From contig NZ_JBOEFX010000110.1 in assembly GCF_050633125.1 (NCBI RefSeq), positions 1-64,000 of the forward strand: a DNA stretch of 64,000 nucleotides, given 5' to 3'. The notes under the pieces are model-generated. The model ran no database searches, was not told the DNA's origin, and worked only from the letters and a program-made list of their open reading frames with translations. This stretch comes from Lewinella sp050633125 (GTDB lineage Bacteria > Bacteroidota > Bacteroidia > Chitinophagales > Saprospiraceae). Numbering within the stretch: the first letter of the stretch is position 1; each line of letters opens with the position of its first letter. The translations under genes were made by a program, and so were the position numbers. This document shows, piece by piece, positions 23,967 to 32,429 of the stretch.

Positions 23967-26033
23967 ATGATGATTCGCAATTTATTATTGGTTTTAGTAA
24001 CCTTAAGTCTGAGTTTTTCTGCGGTACAAGCGCAGGAAATGTCTTGGCGTAAGCACCGCAAGCTAGCGGAGCAACTAGAGAAAGAAGGTGATCTTTTCGC
24101 TGCTGCGGAAAACTACCGGGCGGCCTGGGAGCAAAAACAGAGCAAAGAAGAATATATCTATAAAGCGGCAGATATTTTCTATCGCCTTAATGATTACCGC
24201 AATGCTGCTGCTGCCTACCAGCACGTACCTGCCAACTTTAATGATGACCAATTGGTGCTACTTAAGTACGCACGGGCCCTCAAGCGGGACGGTCAGTACG
24301 ACAAGGCTCGTACCGCATTTCAGGCTGCAGCCGATGGATACACCGGTCCGGATAAAGCTATTTTACAAGATATTGTACGGGTAGAGCTGAAAGGCCTTGA
24401 CCTCACCAGAGATATGGCCTCTAAAATGGACCGTAGAATGGAGATCCTGCACCCAGGAAGTACGGTTAACTCTGACAGTGATGACTTTGCGCCTGTAGCC
24501 GTAAGTGAAGATGTGCTTTACTTTACGTCTACCATTGGTGGGCAAGCACGTATTTACGAAAGCCAGCGCCAGGGACGTAACTGGACCAAGGCAGCTAACC
24601 CATCTGGCTTCCCTGTTGTACAGGGCGGGCAGTATGCCAACGGAGCGATGTCTCCGGACAATCAGCGTTTCTACTTTACCATCTGTAATAATGATGGCGG
24701 CTGGAATGGCTTCAATACACGCTGCGAGATTTACCTGACCAAACGTTCTGCTAATGGCTGGACTGCTCCCGAGCGACTTCCTGACTTTATCAACGTAAAA
24801 GGTGTTAATTCTACCACCCCTACCGTCGCTCACAGCAATGGGCAGGAATACATCATTTTTGCGTCTAATCGCGAAGGTGGCCGTGGTGGGCTTGATCTGT
24901 GGTATGTAACCCGTGATTTAGGTGCAGATAATACGGATTACACCTTCCCTGTGAACTTGGGACCGGTGATCAATAGTTTGGGTGATGAAATCACACCTTA
25001 TTATAATGCAGAAGAAGGTATTCTGTATTTCTCATCCAATGGCCATCCTTCTATTGGAGGCTTGGATGTCTTTCGCTCGAATGGAGGAGAGGTAAGTTGG
25101 ACTGCGCCGGAAAACATGGGGCTTCCTGTAAACTCTTCTGCCGATGACTCGGGCTACGTGCGCAATCCTTCGGGTTTTGGTGGCTACTTTACTTCAAACC
25201 GAGTTTTTGGGGGAGAGAAAACCAATACGCGCAACCAGGATGTTTTTGAATTTTCAGTAGGCGGCCGCCAGATTACGCTCAAGGCCAATGTTTATGATCA
25301 GGCTACCGGGGCGTTAATCAATAATATATCGGTGTCCTTGTACCAGATTTTTGATGATGGTAACGAAAATTTACTGATCAAAAAAGATTTTGCAGCAGGC
25401 AATTACCTGTTTGAGCTCCTGCCTAACCGTCGTTTTCGGGTAGAAATCGAGCGCAGCGGTTACCAGCCGGGAGGCTACGTATTTGCAACAGATGATCCAT
25501 CGACCTTTGCTTATGGGCAACCATTGTTTTTGCAAGCGACAGAAGGCACCTTCGTTGATCCGGTTACAAATCCAGCAGGAAACAACACAGGAACCAAGGA
25601 CGGCGGGTTTATGTCTGAAGTTGATAATAATAACAATAGCACTTCTCCGACGACGACTCCTACCAGCCCAGTAATAAACCCTGGTACAATGATGGGTATG
25701 GCTGGCGAAGAATACACAGCTAATGGAACTTCGGCTAAGGATAACCTTGCTTATACTTCTAGTGCCAAGCGTTATCAGGGGCGCTACTTCCGTATCCAGA
25801 TTGGGGCATTGAAAACCTACGATTCAGGGAATAGTAGATTTTCTACGTTGTCAAATTATGGTGAAGTAGCAACAGAGTATATTCCTTCGCGTAGCTTGAC
25901 GAGAGTATTGGTAGGAGATTACTTTAGCCAGTCAGAAGTTACTTTTGCGCTTGATCAAATCAAGAGTGAATACCCTAATGCTTATGTAGTTCAATACGAT
26001 GATGGCGTGCGCTATGGTCGTGTGAATCTGTAA
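23967..26033 (+). CDS. PorE-like envelope protein: TPR, PD40 propeller, CarboxypepD-reg, SPOR
   Basis: A protein of about 688 residues with a cleavable signal (ends AVQAQ). N-terminal TPR-like helices (about 25-145, AAENYRAAWEQK, YDKARTAFQAA) precede a PD40/WD40-like beta-propeller (about 165-435; DDFAPVAVSEDVLYF, FASNREGGRGG, LYFSSNGHPSIGGLD). A carboxypeptidase-regulatory-like strand set (TLKANVYDQATGALINN) follows, then a Thr/Asn-rich linker and a C-terminal SPOR domain (YFRIQIGALK to YVVQYDDG). The first domains match the order in PorE, a T9SS-associated protein that normally ends in an OmpA-like peptidoglycan-binding domain; SPOR would instead bind glycan strands lacking stem peptides. 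I prefer the ATG at 23967 over the TTG at 23961. A T9SS role is inferred. Confidence 0.78.
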   Translation: MMIRNLLLVLVTLSLSFSAVQAQEMSWRKHRKLAEQLEKEGDLFAAAENYRAAWEQKQSKEEYIYKAADIFYRLNDYRNAAAAYQHVPANFNDDQLVLLKYARALKRDGQYDKARTAFQAAADGYTGPDKAILQDIVRVELKGLDLTRDMASKMDRRMEILHPGSTVNSDSDDFAPVAVSEDVLYFTSTIGGQARIYESQRQGRNWTKAANPSGFPVVQGGQYANGAMSPDNQRFYFTICNNDGGWNGFNTRCEIYLTKRSANGWTAPERLPDFINVKGVNSTTPTVAHSNGQEYIIFASNREGGRGGLDLWYVTRDLGADNTDYTFPVNLGPVINSLGDEITPYYNAEEGILYFSSNGHPSIGGLDVFRSNGGEVSWTAPENMGLPVNSSADDSGYVRNPSGFGGYFTSNRVFGGEKTNTRNQDVFEFSVGGRQITLKANVYDQATGALINNISVSLYQIFDDGNENLLIKKDFAAGNYLFELLPNRRFRVEIERSGYQPGGYVFATDDPSTFAYGQPLFLQATEGTFVDPVTNPAGNNTGTKDGGFMSEVDNNNNSTSPTTTPTSPVINPGTMMGMAGEEYTANGTSAKDNLAYTSSAKRYQGRYFRIQIGALKTYDSGNSRFSTLSNYGEVATEYIPSRSLTRVLVGDYFSQSEVTFALDQIKSEYPNAYVVQYDDGVRYGRVNL

Positions 26034-26409
26034 CAGTATAGTTCTTAGCGGACAATATTAATAAATATTGTTGCCACCCCGAATCTTCCATCTGGTAAGG
26101 TTCGGGGTGGTTTCGTTTAGAACAGTGAGGTATTGGTAGTGGTGTGAAGTGTTGTGATTTTAGAAAATATTGCTTATTGTATATTTTACAATATTTAAAA
26201 TTGAATAATTTAGATTTTTAATTTAATTAAATTAAAATACTTGTTTTTGTGCAAATAAATGAAAAAAAGATATCTTGGGGCAACATTGAGGAACTGCACG
26301 AGAGAAAGTACATTGTTTTAAAACCATATTTATACCGATTTAGGCTACTGGGTTTACCTGTGAAGGTAAGTCACTGAGTCACTTCTATTCATCATCTAAA
26401 CTATCTAGT
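26034..26409. other. AT-rich leader upstream of the metalloprotease gene
   Basis: A terminator for the preceding gene (26074-26113) is followed by about 290 bp of strongly AT-rich sequence. TACATTGT at 26309-26316 is a weak -7 candidate about 90 bp before the ATG. I see no gene. Confidence 0.5.
26074..26113 (+). terminator. Rho-independent terminator
   Basis: A perfect 10-bp stem CCACCCCGAA/TTCGGGGTGG (26074-26083 with 26101-26110) with a 17-base loop is followed by TTT. It lies 40 bp after the PorE-like gene. Confidence 0.85.
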
Positions 26410-29148
26410 ATGAAATTCGCACACTATTTACTATTACTATTGTTTGCGCCAGTACTGGCATTTGGGCAAGGAGCTGTTGCCGAAAGGGTAACGAAGGCTG
26501 TTGCCAAGAATGACGTAAGTGAATATACACTTGTAACAACCACAGATCAGGATTTAAAAGACCTGGATATTCCTACGGATGTTCTTACAGAAGGATTGAT
26601 CGTTTCACTTGACCGTGAGGCTATTCGTAACCTCCAGCAGGAACGCCCAGAGGTACTAAGCCTTACTTTTCCTTTGCCAGATCAAGGGGATGTTGTTGTT
26701 ACGCTGATTCCTAATAAGGTTCTTTCCGATGGTTTTGTACTAACCACTAGTAGCGGAAGAAATGTGGATTATACACCTGGGCTTTACTACGCGGGTACCA
26801 TGAATGGTGATCCGACAGCAGTTGTAGCACTAAGTGTTTTTGACAATGAGCTACACGGCTTAATCAGTACAGAATACGGCAACTACGTGATTGGTATCGT
26901 TGAAGGGGCTCCAAACAGTGAGCACCTTATTTATAATGATCGTTATTTCCTACAGCCACAAGACTTGGACTGTGCCACCCCTGATGATGGCGAAGTGTAC
27001 GCACCAAGTGATTTACAGTACTCGGAGTCAAGAGCAACAGGAGACTGTATTCAGGTATACATCGAAATCGATGATGATATCGTAACGAATAAAGGCGGCG
27101 TAACTGGTGCTACCAATTATGTAACAGGGGTATTCAACGAGACCATTACCCTTTATGCTAACGAAAGCCTGGAAATGGGCATTTCTGAAATCAAGGCTTG
27201 GGATACACCAGCTCCTTATTCTGGCAGTAGCTCTAGTGCAATGTTGAGTTCTTACCAGTCAAATACAGGATCTTTCAATGGCGACCTTAGTCACTTGGTT
27301 TCTTACCAAGCTAGCGGTGGTATTGCTGCTGGTTTTGCTGGTATTTGTAATTCTAATGTTGATAACTCTAAGTGTTTTAGTAGTATCGATGCTTCTTACA
27401 GCAATGTCCCTACTTATTCCTTTACTGTGATGGTAGTGACGCACGAAATGGGTCACCTTATTGGCTCGCGCCATACCCACGCTTGTGTTTGGAATGGCAA
27501 CGGCACGGCTATTGACGGTTGTGCTGGTGGTGTTGAAGGAAGTTGTTCTTTACCAGGTAGCCCTTCTGGCGGCGGTACGATTATGAGTTACTGTCACCTT
27601 ACCACTGGTATCGACTTTACGCAAGGCTTTGGCCCTCAGCCAGGCAATGTTATTCGTAATACAGTAGCTAATGCCAGCTGTTTGTCTGCTTCTTGTGGTG
27701 TTGCTGGCCCTACTTGTAGTGATGGCATCCAGAATGGTGACGAAACCGGTGTAGATTGTGGTGGCTCGAATTGTGCACCATGTGCTGGCCCTTGTAATGA
27801 TAATGCAGTGACGGTAACGATCACTTTGGATAACTACCCAGAAGAAACGAGCTGGACAATCACCAATGCTGGTGGTTCTGTTGTTGCTTCAGGCGGAACT
27901 TATGGCTCACAGCCTGATGGTTCTACTGTAGTAGAGAATCTTTGTTTGGTAGATGGTTGTTATGACTTTACGATCAATGATACTTACGGAGACGGTATTT
28001 GCTGTTCTTATGGCAATGGTAGCTATACGGTTACTTCTAGTGGTGGCACCGAAGCTTCTGGTGGTTCTTTCGGATCTAGCGAAACAACCAACTTCTGTCT
28101 AGGTAGCGGCCCTGCACCTACTTGTACGGATGGTATTCAGAATGGTAATGAGACCGGTGTTGACTGTGGTGGCCCTGATTGTGCTGCTTGTCCTACCTGT
28201 TTTGATGGTATCCAGAACGGTAACGAAACCGGTGTAGATTGTGGCGGTCCTGACTGTGCTGCTTGTCCTACTTGTTTTGATGGTATTCAGAACGGTGACG
28301 AGACTGGTGTAGATTGTGGCGGTCCTGATTGTGCACCTTGTGGTGGCGGTGGAAGTACCGTACTACTTGGTTCTTACTTTGAGACTGGCTGGGACGGCTG
28401 GGCTGATGGTGGCTCCGACTGTTACCGTTACAGTGGATCACGTTCTTACGAGGGTAGCAGATCTATCCGTATCAGAGATAACTCTGGTACTGCTTCAGCG
28501 ATGACCTCTCCTACATTAAACTTGTCTGGTTACAGTACTATTGATGTTGAATTCTACTTCTACGCTTACGGCATGGAATCTGGAGAAGACTTCTGGTTAC
28601 GCTATTACAATGGTTCTAGCTGGACAACAGTAGCTGCCTGGGCAAGTGGAACTAGTTTCAACAACAATGGCTTCTATACCACAACGGTAACCATTAGCGC
28701 TGCTAACTACACCTTCCCTAGTAATGCTCAGATTCGCTTCCAGTGTGATGCGAGTGCTAACTCTGACCATATCTACATTGACCAGGTTACAGTAACAGCT
28801 AACTCTGGTGCTCTGGTAGAAGGAGGAACTGTTGTGACTACGACCGAATTGGATGGAGGTAACACGGAATACAGCCAGCCACCTGTTGATTTCAGTGGTG
28901 TGAGCATGGAAGAAGGCAATAATAATGTACAGCTCTTCCCGAACCCTGCACAGGATGTTCTGAACGTTCGTTCAGTTGCCAATATGCAGTCTATTCGTGT
29001 AATGACGGCTACCGGCCAGCAGTTACGCCAGATCAAGTTGGATAATAACCAGCAAACGATTGACATTTCTCAGTTGCGTCCTGGTATGTATTATCTCCTC
29101 ATCGAAGTGAATGGAGAATTACAGCCACAGCGATTTGTGAAACAGTAA
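26410..29148 (+). CDS. T9SS-secreted reprolysin-like zinc metalloprotease
   Basis: A 912-residue exported protease. The signal peptide ends near AFGQG, and a propeptide-like region runs to about 215. The catalytic domain has the metzincin zinc site HEMGHLIGSRH (His345, Glu346, His349, His355) and a Met-turn at Met392 (TIMSYCH), as in M12B/reprolysin-like enzymes. After it come four Cys-rich repeats with DGIQNGxETGVDCGGxxC (first at about 437, three in tandem at about 572-644). A glycine/aspartate-rich beta domain lies between the first and second repeat. A MAM/lectin-like beta-sandwich covers about 650-800, and a T9SS type A sorting domain starts at about 835 (LFPNPAQDVLNV, GMYYLLIE). It likely digests extracellular protein. 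The gene stands alone between terminators. Confidence 0.9.
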   Translation: MKFAHYLLLLLFAPVLAFGQGAVAERVTKAVAKNDVSEYTLVTTTDQDLKDLDIPTDVLTEGLIVSLDREAIRNLQQERPEVLSLTFPLPDQGDVVVTLIPNKVLSDGFVLTTSSGRNVDYTPGLYYAGTMNGDPTAVVALSVFDNELHGLISTEYGNYVIGIVEGAPNSEHLIYNDRYFLQPQDLDCATPDDGEVYAPSDLQYSESRATGDCIQVYIEIDDDIVTNKGGVTGATNYVTGVFNETITLYANESLEMGISEIKAWDTPAPYSGSSSSAMLSSYQSNTGSFNGDLSHLVSYQASGGIAAGFAGICNSNVDNSKCFSSIDASYSNVPTYSFTVMVVTHEMGHLIGSRHTHACVWNGNGTAIDGCAGGVEGSCSLPGSPSGGGTIMSYCHLTTGIDFTQGFGPQPGNVIRNTVANASCLSASCGVAGPTCSDGIQNGDETGVDCGGSNCAPCAGPCNDNAVTVTITLDNYPEETSWTITNAGGSVVASGGTYGSQPDGSTVVENLCLVDGCYDFTINDTYGDGICCSYGNGSYTVTSSGGTEASGGSFGSSETTNFCLGSGPAPTCTDGIQNGNETGVDCGGPDCAACPTCFDGIQNGNETGVDCGGPDCAACPTCFDGIQNGDETGVDCGGPDCAPCGGGGSTVLLGSYFETGWDGWADGGSDCYRYSGSRSYEGSRSIRIRDNSGTASAMTSPTLNLSGYSTIDVEFYFYAYGMESGEDFWLRYYNGSSWTTVAAWASGTSFNNNGFYTTTVTISAANYTFPSNAQIRFQCDASANSDHIYIDQVTVTANSGALVEGGTVVTTTELDGGNTEYSQPPVDFSGVSMEEGNNNVQLFPNPAQDVLNVRSVANMQSIRVMTATGQQLRQIKLDNNQQTIDISQLRPGMYYLLIEVNGELQPQRFVKQ

Positions 29149-29192
29149 TGTTTAAGGTACGAGGTACTTTGTATTAGGTACTTGGTACAGAG

Positions 29193-29237
29193 ACGGGTAG
29201 ATAGATGCGAAAGCATTTATCTACCCGTTCTCTTTTT
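29193..29237 (+). terminator. Rho-independent terminator
   Basis: An 11-bp stem ACGGGTAGATA/TATCTACCCGT (29193-29203 with 29218-29228) is followed by a CT/T-rich tract. It ends the metalloprotease gene. Confidence 0.88.
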
Positions 29238-29294
29238 ATAGTGGTAAATGGTAGGGGGGATTTGCTGTGATATAGGTATGACGGATTTTAGCGT

Positions 29295-29460
29295 GTATTC
29301 AGGACCCACGCCAACCCCTCCCTGACCAGGCGAGGGGCTTTTGTAAACCATCAAGTCATAGTCAAAAAAATTATCGGAACATTTGCAAAATCAACACTTT
29401 AGACGTCGCAAATTCTCCCTCCATCAAAAGGGAGGGAGCTAGAGGGTGGGTCGTGAATAC
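29295..29460. repeat. Inverted-repeat unit, possible MITE-like remnant
   Basis: Left arm GTATTCAGGACCCAC (29295-29309) and right arm GTGGGTCGTGAATAC (29446-29460) are inverted copies with one mismatch. Both are followed inward by CTCCCT-type sequence. Inside is a perfect 8-bp hairpin CTCCCTCC/GGAGGGAG (29415-29422 with 29431-29438). There is no transposase gene and no obvious target-site duplication. Confidence 0.55.
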
Positions 29461-29730
29461 CGGCCTCCAAAGTATCACACTCCTCTGTTGTCAAATTGAA
29501 CACTCTGCGATAAAAGGGATGCGTGGTAATGAATCGGTCTCTTGGAGTAGAAGGGAGAGTTTTTTTGTAGGACTAGTAGAAGCGAGCTGTAATTTTTTTC
29601 TTTTCAAAATAATCTACTATAGCTTGGAAATATGCAAGTAGCATATTTTTGTCAGTCCATTCGCTATCCAATATGTCTATCTTTAAAAGATTTTGATGAC
29701 TTCACGACCCCTATTCTATCCCAAGAAAAC

Positions 29731-30261
29731 TCAATCAATGAATGGCGAAAATCCAGTTTTCTCTGTGATCAACACCTTTAGTTTAATGTTTGAAGTGGGC
29801 TTAATAAAGGATGAAAAAATAGGCAGATTTGATCTTTTTACTTGCAGAGTATTGGCATTCACAAATATTACTTCATAGTCACCTGGCTGCTTAATGTCAA
29901 ATTTGAATATTCTCTTTGCTCTTCTATTGTAGGCATAGGCCTGGACACGGAAAAAGGCTTTTTTACATTCTACGGTTTCTCCGTTAGCAACATTCTTCAG
30001 TCGAAGCATGAAGCCACCGATATTAATTCCCCATCCTCCAAGGAGATAGACCCAGTATCTTTTTGACTGTAAGCCTACTACTTCTCCTTTTCGATTAATG
30101 TTTATTGGTTTAATCAAGTTTCCGTTTGATTCTTTTCTTTGTTTAATTAGCCCTAATTCGGGGCTGGGTGCCGTGCAACGCAGAAGCATGGATGGGGAGT
30201 AAAGTTCTAAGCTGTTTATTTTTTTNNNNNNNNNNNNNNNNNTAATGTACTCCAAGGTCAT
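29731..30261 (-). CDS. Hypothetical protein interrupted by an assembly gap
   Basis: The frame reads through the run of Ns (30226-30242), so the N-terminus is uncertain. The ATG at 30261 belongs to the gene only if the gap length keeps frame. The readable part (about 165 residues) has a short hydrophobic, glycine-rich stretch (VYLLGGWGINIGGFML) and a basic, beta-rich C-terminal half (FKFDIKQPGDYEVIFV) that could be a beta-sandwich. I recognise no family. It lies 25 bp downstream of the next small gene on the same strand, suggesting a two-gene unit. Confidence 0.5.
   Translation of the reverse strand: MTLEYIXXXXXXKKINSLELYSPSMLLRCTAPSPELGLIKQRKESNGNLIKPININRKGEVVGLQSKRYWVYLLGGWGINIGGFMLRLKNVANGETVECKKAFFRVQAYAYNRRAKRIFKFDIKQPGDYEVIFVNANTLQVKRSNLPIFSSFIKPTSNIKLKVLITEKTGFSPFID
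30226..30242. other. Assembly gap (17 Ns)
   Basis: Ns directly follow a poly-T stretch, so the gap probably reflects a homopolymer or low-coverage join. Its true length is unknown. Confidence 0.98.
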
Positions 30262-30286
30262 AGTAAAATGAATGCTCCATCTTTAT

Positions 30287-30565
30287 TTAATCCAATTGAT
30301 CATCTAACTCTTTCTTTAAGCGGGATAAAATTATACTCCTTTTGAATTGAGCTCCTATCACCAGCTTCCATTCACCAATACTACTCTTGCAAGCGTAGAT
30401 TTTATCACCTAAAGCATAAGTTTTGTAGTTCATCATTTGACTTCCTGAAAGAAATACCTGCTTAAGAGAATGATCAGATAAATCGGAACATATAAAGTAA
30501 CTCAGTTTATCATCTAACTCCAAAATCTTACACTTTCTCAAAACCCTTTCTTCATCAGTCATCAT
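30287..30565 (-). CDS. Small hypothetical protein
   Basis: A 92-residue soluble protein with no signal peptide or membrane helix. It starts MMTDEERVLRKCKILELDD, has a central beta-rich stretch (YALGDKIYACKSS) and a basic, helical C-terminus (RSIILSRLKKELDDQ). I do not recognise the family. It precedes the gap-interrupted gene by 25 bp on the same strand and is probably co-transcribed with it. Confidence 0.55.
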   Translation of the reverse strand: MMTDEERVLRKCKILELDDKLSYFICSDLSDHSLKQVFLSGSQMMNYKTYALGDKIYACKSSIGEWKLVIGAQFKRSIILSRLKKELDDQLD

Positions 30566-30668
30566 TTTTATTTGTGTTGTATGACTACGTCTTAGGCAAA
30601 ATTGGGCGGATTGTTTTATTCTTCAACGATTAACCTAAGCTCTCCACTATTATGACACAAACTCCCCT

Positions 30669-31538
30669 CTACCCCAAACTACAAATCCCCACACCCTCTC
30701 TCAGTGCATCAATTTTACTTTCGTAAGAAGGAATAAACTCTTGCCCAATAAAGCCGGTGTAGCCAGTGTTGTTGATGGCTTGGATAACGGCGGGGTAATT
30801 GATTTCCTGACTGGAATTGATCTCTCTGCGGCCGGGCACGCCCCCTGTATGGTAGTGAGCAATGGCCGCATGATGCTCCTGGATATTCGCGATGAGGTTG
30901 CCCTCCATGATTTGCATGTGATATATATCGTAGAGCAACCTGAAATTGGGAGAGCCGATTTTATTGACTAGCGCAACGCCCCATTCGGTGTGGTCGGCCA
31001 TATAATCCTTATGGTCGACTTTACTGTTGAGGAGTTCCATGATGAGGGTTACGCCAGCTCGTTCGGCTTCGCGGACCAGTGGCTCCAGGCCCCGGGCACA
31101 ATTCTCTAGGCCTTTAGCGTCTTTCATACCGTTGCGGTTGCCGCTGAAACAGATGACGTTGGGGATGCCTGCATCGGCAGCCTGGTGAATCAAGGCTGGA
31201 TAATCGGCCTGGAGGGAGGCGTGGTTTTTGCGATTGTTGAAACCATTGGGGATACTAGCGAAGCTATCGGTAGCAACGGCGCAATTTAAACCCTTGGTTT
31301 GTACAATGGCCCATTCTTCCGGGCGCAGCAATTCGATACTTTTTAAACCTATGTCTACGCCTCGTTCCGCCAACTCTTCCAGCGGGATATCCTGGTAGCA
31401 CCAGCGGCAGGCAGAATGCTGAAAAAGCTGTTTTGAGGTGGATGGAATACTGCTATTTGTAGCTTGGATGGCATTGCCCAAACTTAGCGCCCCTGCACTG
31501 AGGAGGCTGCGGCGGAGTAATTGTCGGCGGTTTATCAT
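30669..31538 (-). CDS. Hydroxypyruvate isomerase-like TIM-barrel protein, Tat-type leader
   Basis: A 289-residue member of the xylose-isomerase-like/AP-endonuclease-2 TIM-barrel superfamily, closest in pattern to Hyi. Metal and catalytic residues are visible as Glu in TLIMELLN, Asp/His in LLYDIYHMQIMEGN, His in AHYHTGGVPGR, and Glu in FIGQEF. The N-terminus NRRQLLRRSLLSAGAL is a twin-arginine-like leader, so export by Tat is likely; cytoplasmic Hyi enzymes lack this. It may isomerise or epimerise a sugar derivative in the periplasm, substrate unknown. A near-consensus -7 box (TATCTTTA, 31543-31550) ends 4 bases before the ATG. It is divergent from lgt. Confidence 0.83.
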   Translation of the reverse strand: MINRRQLLRRSLLSAGALSLGNAIQATNSSIPSTSKQLFQHSACRWCYQDIPLEELAERGVDIGLKSIELLRPEEWAIVQTKGLNCAVATDSFASIPNGFNNRKNHASLQADYPALIHQAADAGIPNVICFSGNRNGMKDAKGLENCARGLEPLVREAERAGVTLIMELLNSKVDHKDYMADHTEWGVALVNKIGSPNFRLLYDIYHMQIMEGNLIANIQEHHAAIAHYHTGGVPGRREINSSQEINYPAVIQAINNTGYTGFIGQEFIPSYESKIDALREGVGICSLG

Positions 31539-31603
31539 TCTTTAAAGATAAGGAAAGCTAGAATATTTTGCGACCTTTATGGTCCAATCAACCCAGGTGT
31601 GTT

Positions 31604-32416
31604 ATGCAGTTTTTTCTTCTTGCTATTGAATGGAGTATTTCGCCAGAGATTGCCGAGTTGGGCCCATTGAGCCTACGCTGGTATGGTTTGTTATTTGCAC
31701 TGGGCTTCCTTTTGGGGCTGTTTATTGTCCGCCGGATGTTCCTTGCGGAGAAGGCACCAGAGGAATGGTTGGATAAGTGTTTCATGTACATGGTGATCGG
31801 TACTGTGATTGGAGCACGTTTAGGGCACGTATTTTTCTATGATTGGGACTATTATAGCCAGCATCTTGGCGAAATTCACCAGATATGGAAAGGTGGCCTT
31901 GCCAGTCATGGAGGTGCGATGGGTATTGTGATTGCCCTTTGGATTTTCTCTCGCCGGATCAGCAAGAAACCTTTGCTGTGGATTTTGGATAAAGTTGCAG
32001 TGCCTACAGCACTGGCCGGTTGCTTTATCCGTTTAGGTAACCTGATGAATTCTGAGATACTGGGCAAGCCTTCTGATGGCGACCTGGCCTTTGTTTTTAC
32101 GCGCGTAGATGATGTGCCCAGGCACCCAGCGCAGTTGTACGAATCTATTACTTACCTCATCGCTTTTGTGATTCTTTATTACGTGTATTGGAATACCGAT
32201 AAGCGGAAAAAGCCAGGCTATATTCTGGGCTTGTTTTTCGTGTTGGTATTTGGCAGCCGCTTTTATATCGAGAATTTCAAAGCCAGCCAAGGAGGTTTTG
32301 AAACCGTTTTTGGCAATGCGCTTAGTACCGGCCAATTGTTGAGTATTCCTTTTGTGCTGGTAGGTCTTTTTCTGATGTTTCGCCCTGAAGGGCAGAAGGT
32401 AGGGAAACGGGCTTGA
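31604..32416 (+). CDS. lgt: Prolipoprotein diacylglyceryl transferase
   Basis: A 270-residue inner-membrane enzyme that transfers diacylglycerol from phosphatidylglycerol to the lipobox cysteine of prolipoproteins, the first step of lipoprotein maturation. Hallmarks are about seven membrane segments, the GGLASHGGAMG signature, the Lgt motif RLGNLMNSEILG, and RHPAQLYES. I chose the ATG at 31604 (MQFFLLAIEW) because the upstream TTG at 31568 would add 12 polar residues absent from the family. Several lipoproteins in this window (DUF4249, ModA, VanY-like, LytS-like) would be substrates. The gene converges on the arylsulfotransferase-like gene 13 bp away, without a visible terminator. Confidence 0.94.
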   Translation: MQFFLLAIEWSISPEIAELGPLSLRWYGLLFALGFLLGLFIVRRMFLAEKAPEEWLDKCFMYMVIGTVIGARLGHVFFYDWDYYSQHLGEIHQIWKGGLASHGGAMGIVIALWIFSRRISKKPLLWILDKVAVPTALAGCFIRLGNLMNSEILGKPSDGDLAFVFTRVDDVPRHPAQLYESITYLIAFVILYYVYWNTDKRKKPGYILGLFFVLVFGSRFYIENFKASQGGFETVFGNALSTGQLLSIPFVLVGLFLMFRPEGQKVGKRA

Positions 32417-32429
32417 GGGGGCGGTGGAA

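Larger units (their letters stand above)
29149..29730. other. Repeat-bearing intergenic region
   Basis: These 582 bp contain a terminator (29193-29237) and an inverted-repeat unit (29295-29460) with an internal hairpin. The remaining stretch has no credible gene. The short frames present have no family features or plausible starts. Confidence 0.55.

Noticed and set aside
27719..28345. Cys-rich DGIQNG repeats in the metalloprotease as a DNA-level recent expansion
   Set aside because: The units are similar in protein but carry many synonymous changes. The repeat is a known secreted-protein module and not a recent tandem duplication like that at 4-477.
29453..29641. 62-codon plus-strand frame after the inverted-repeat unit
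   Set aside because: It begins inside the repeat arm, with no conserved motif and no neighbour context.
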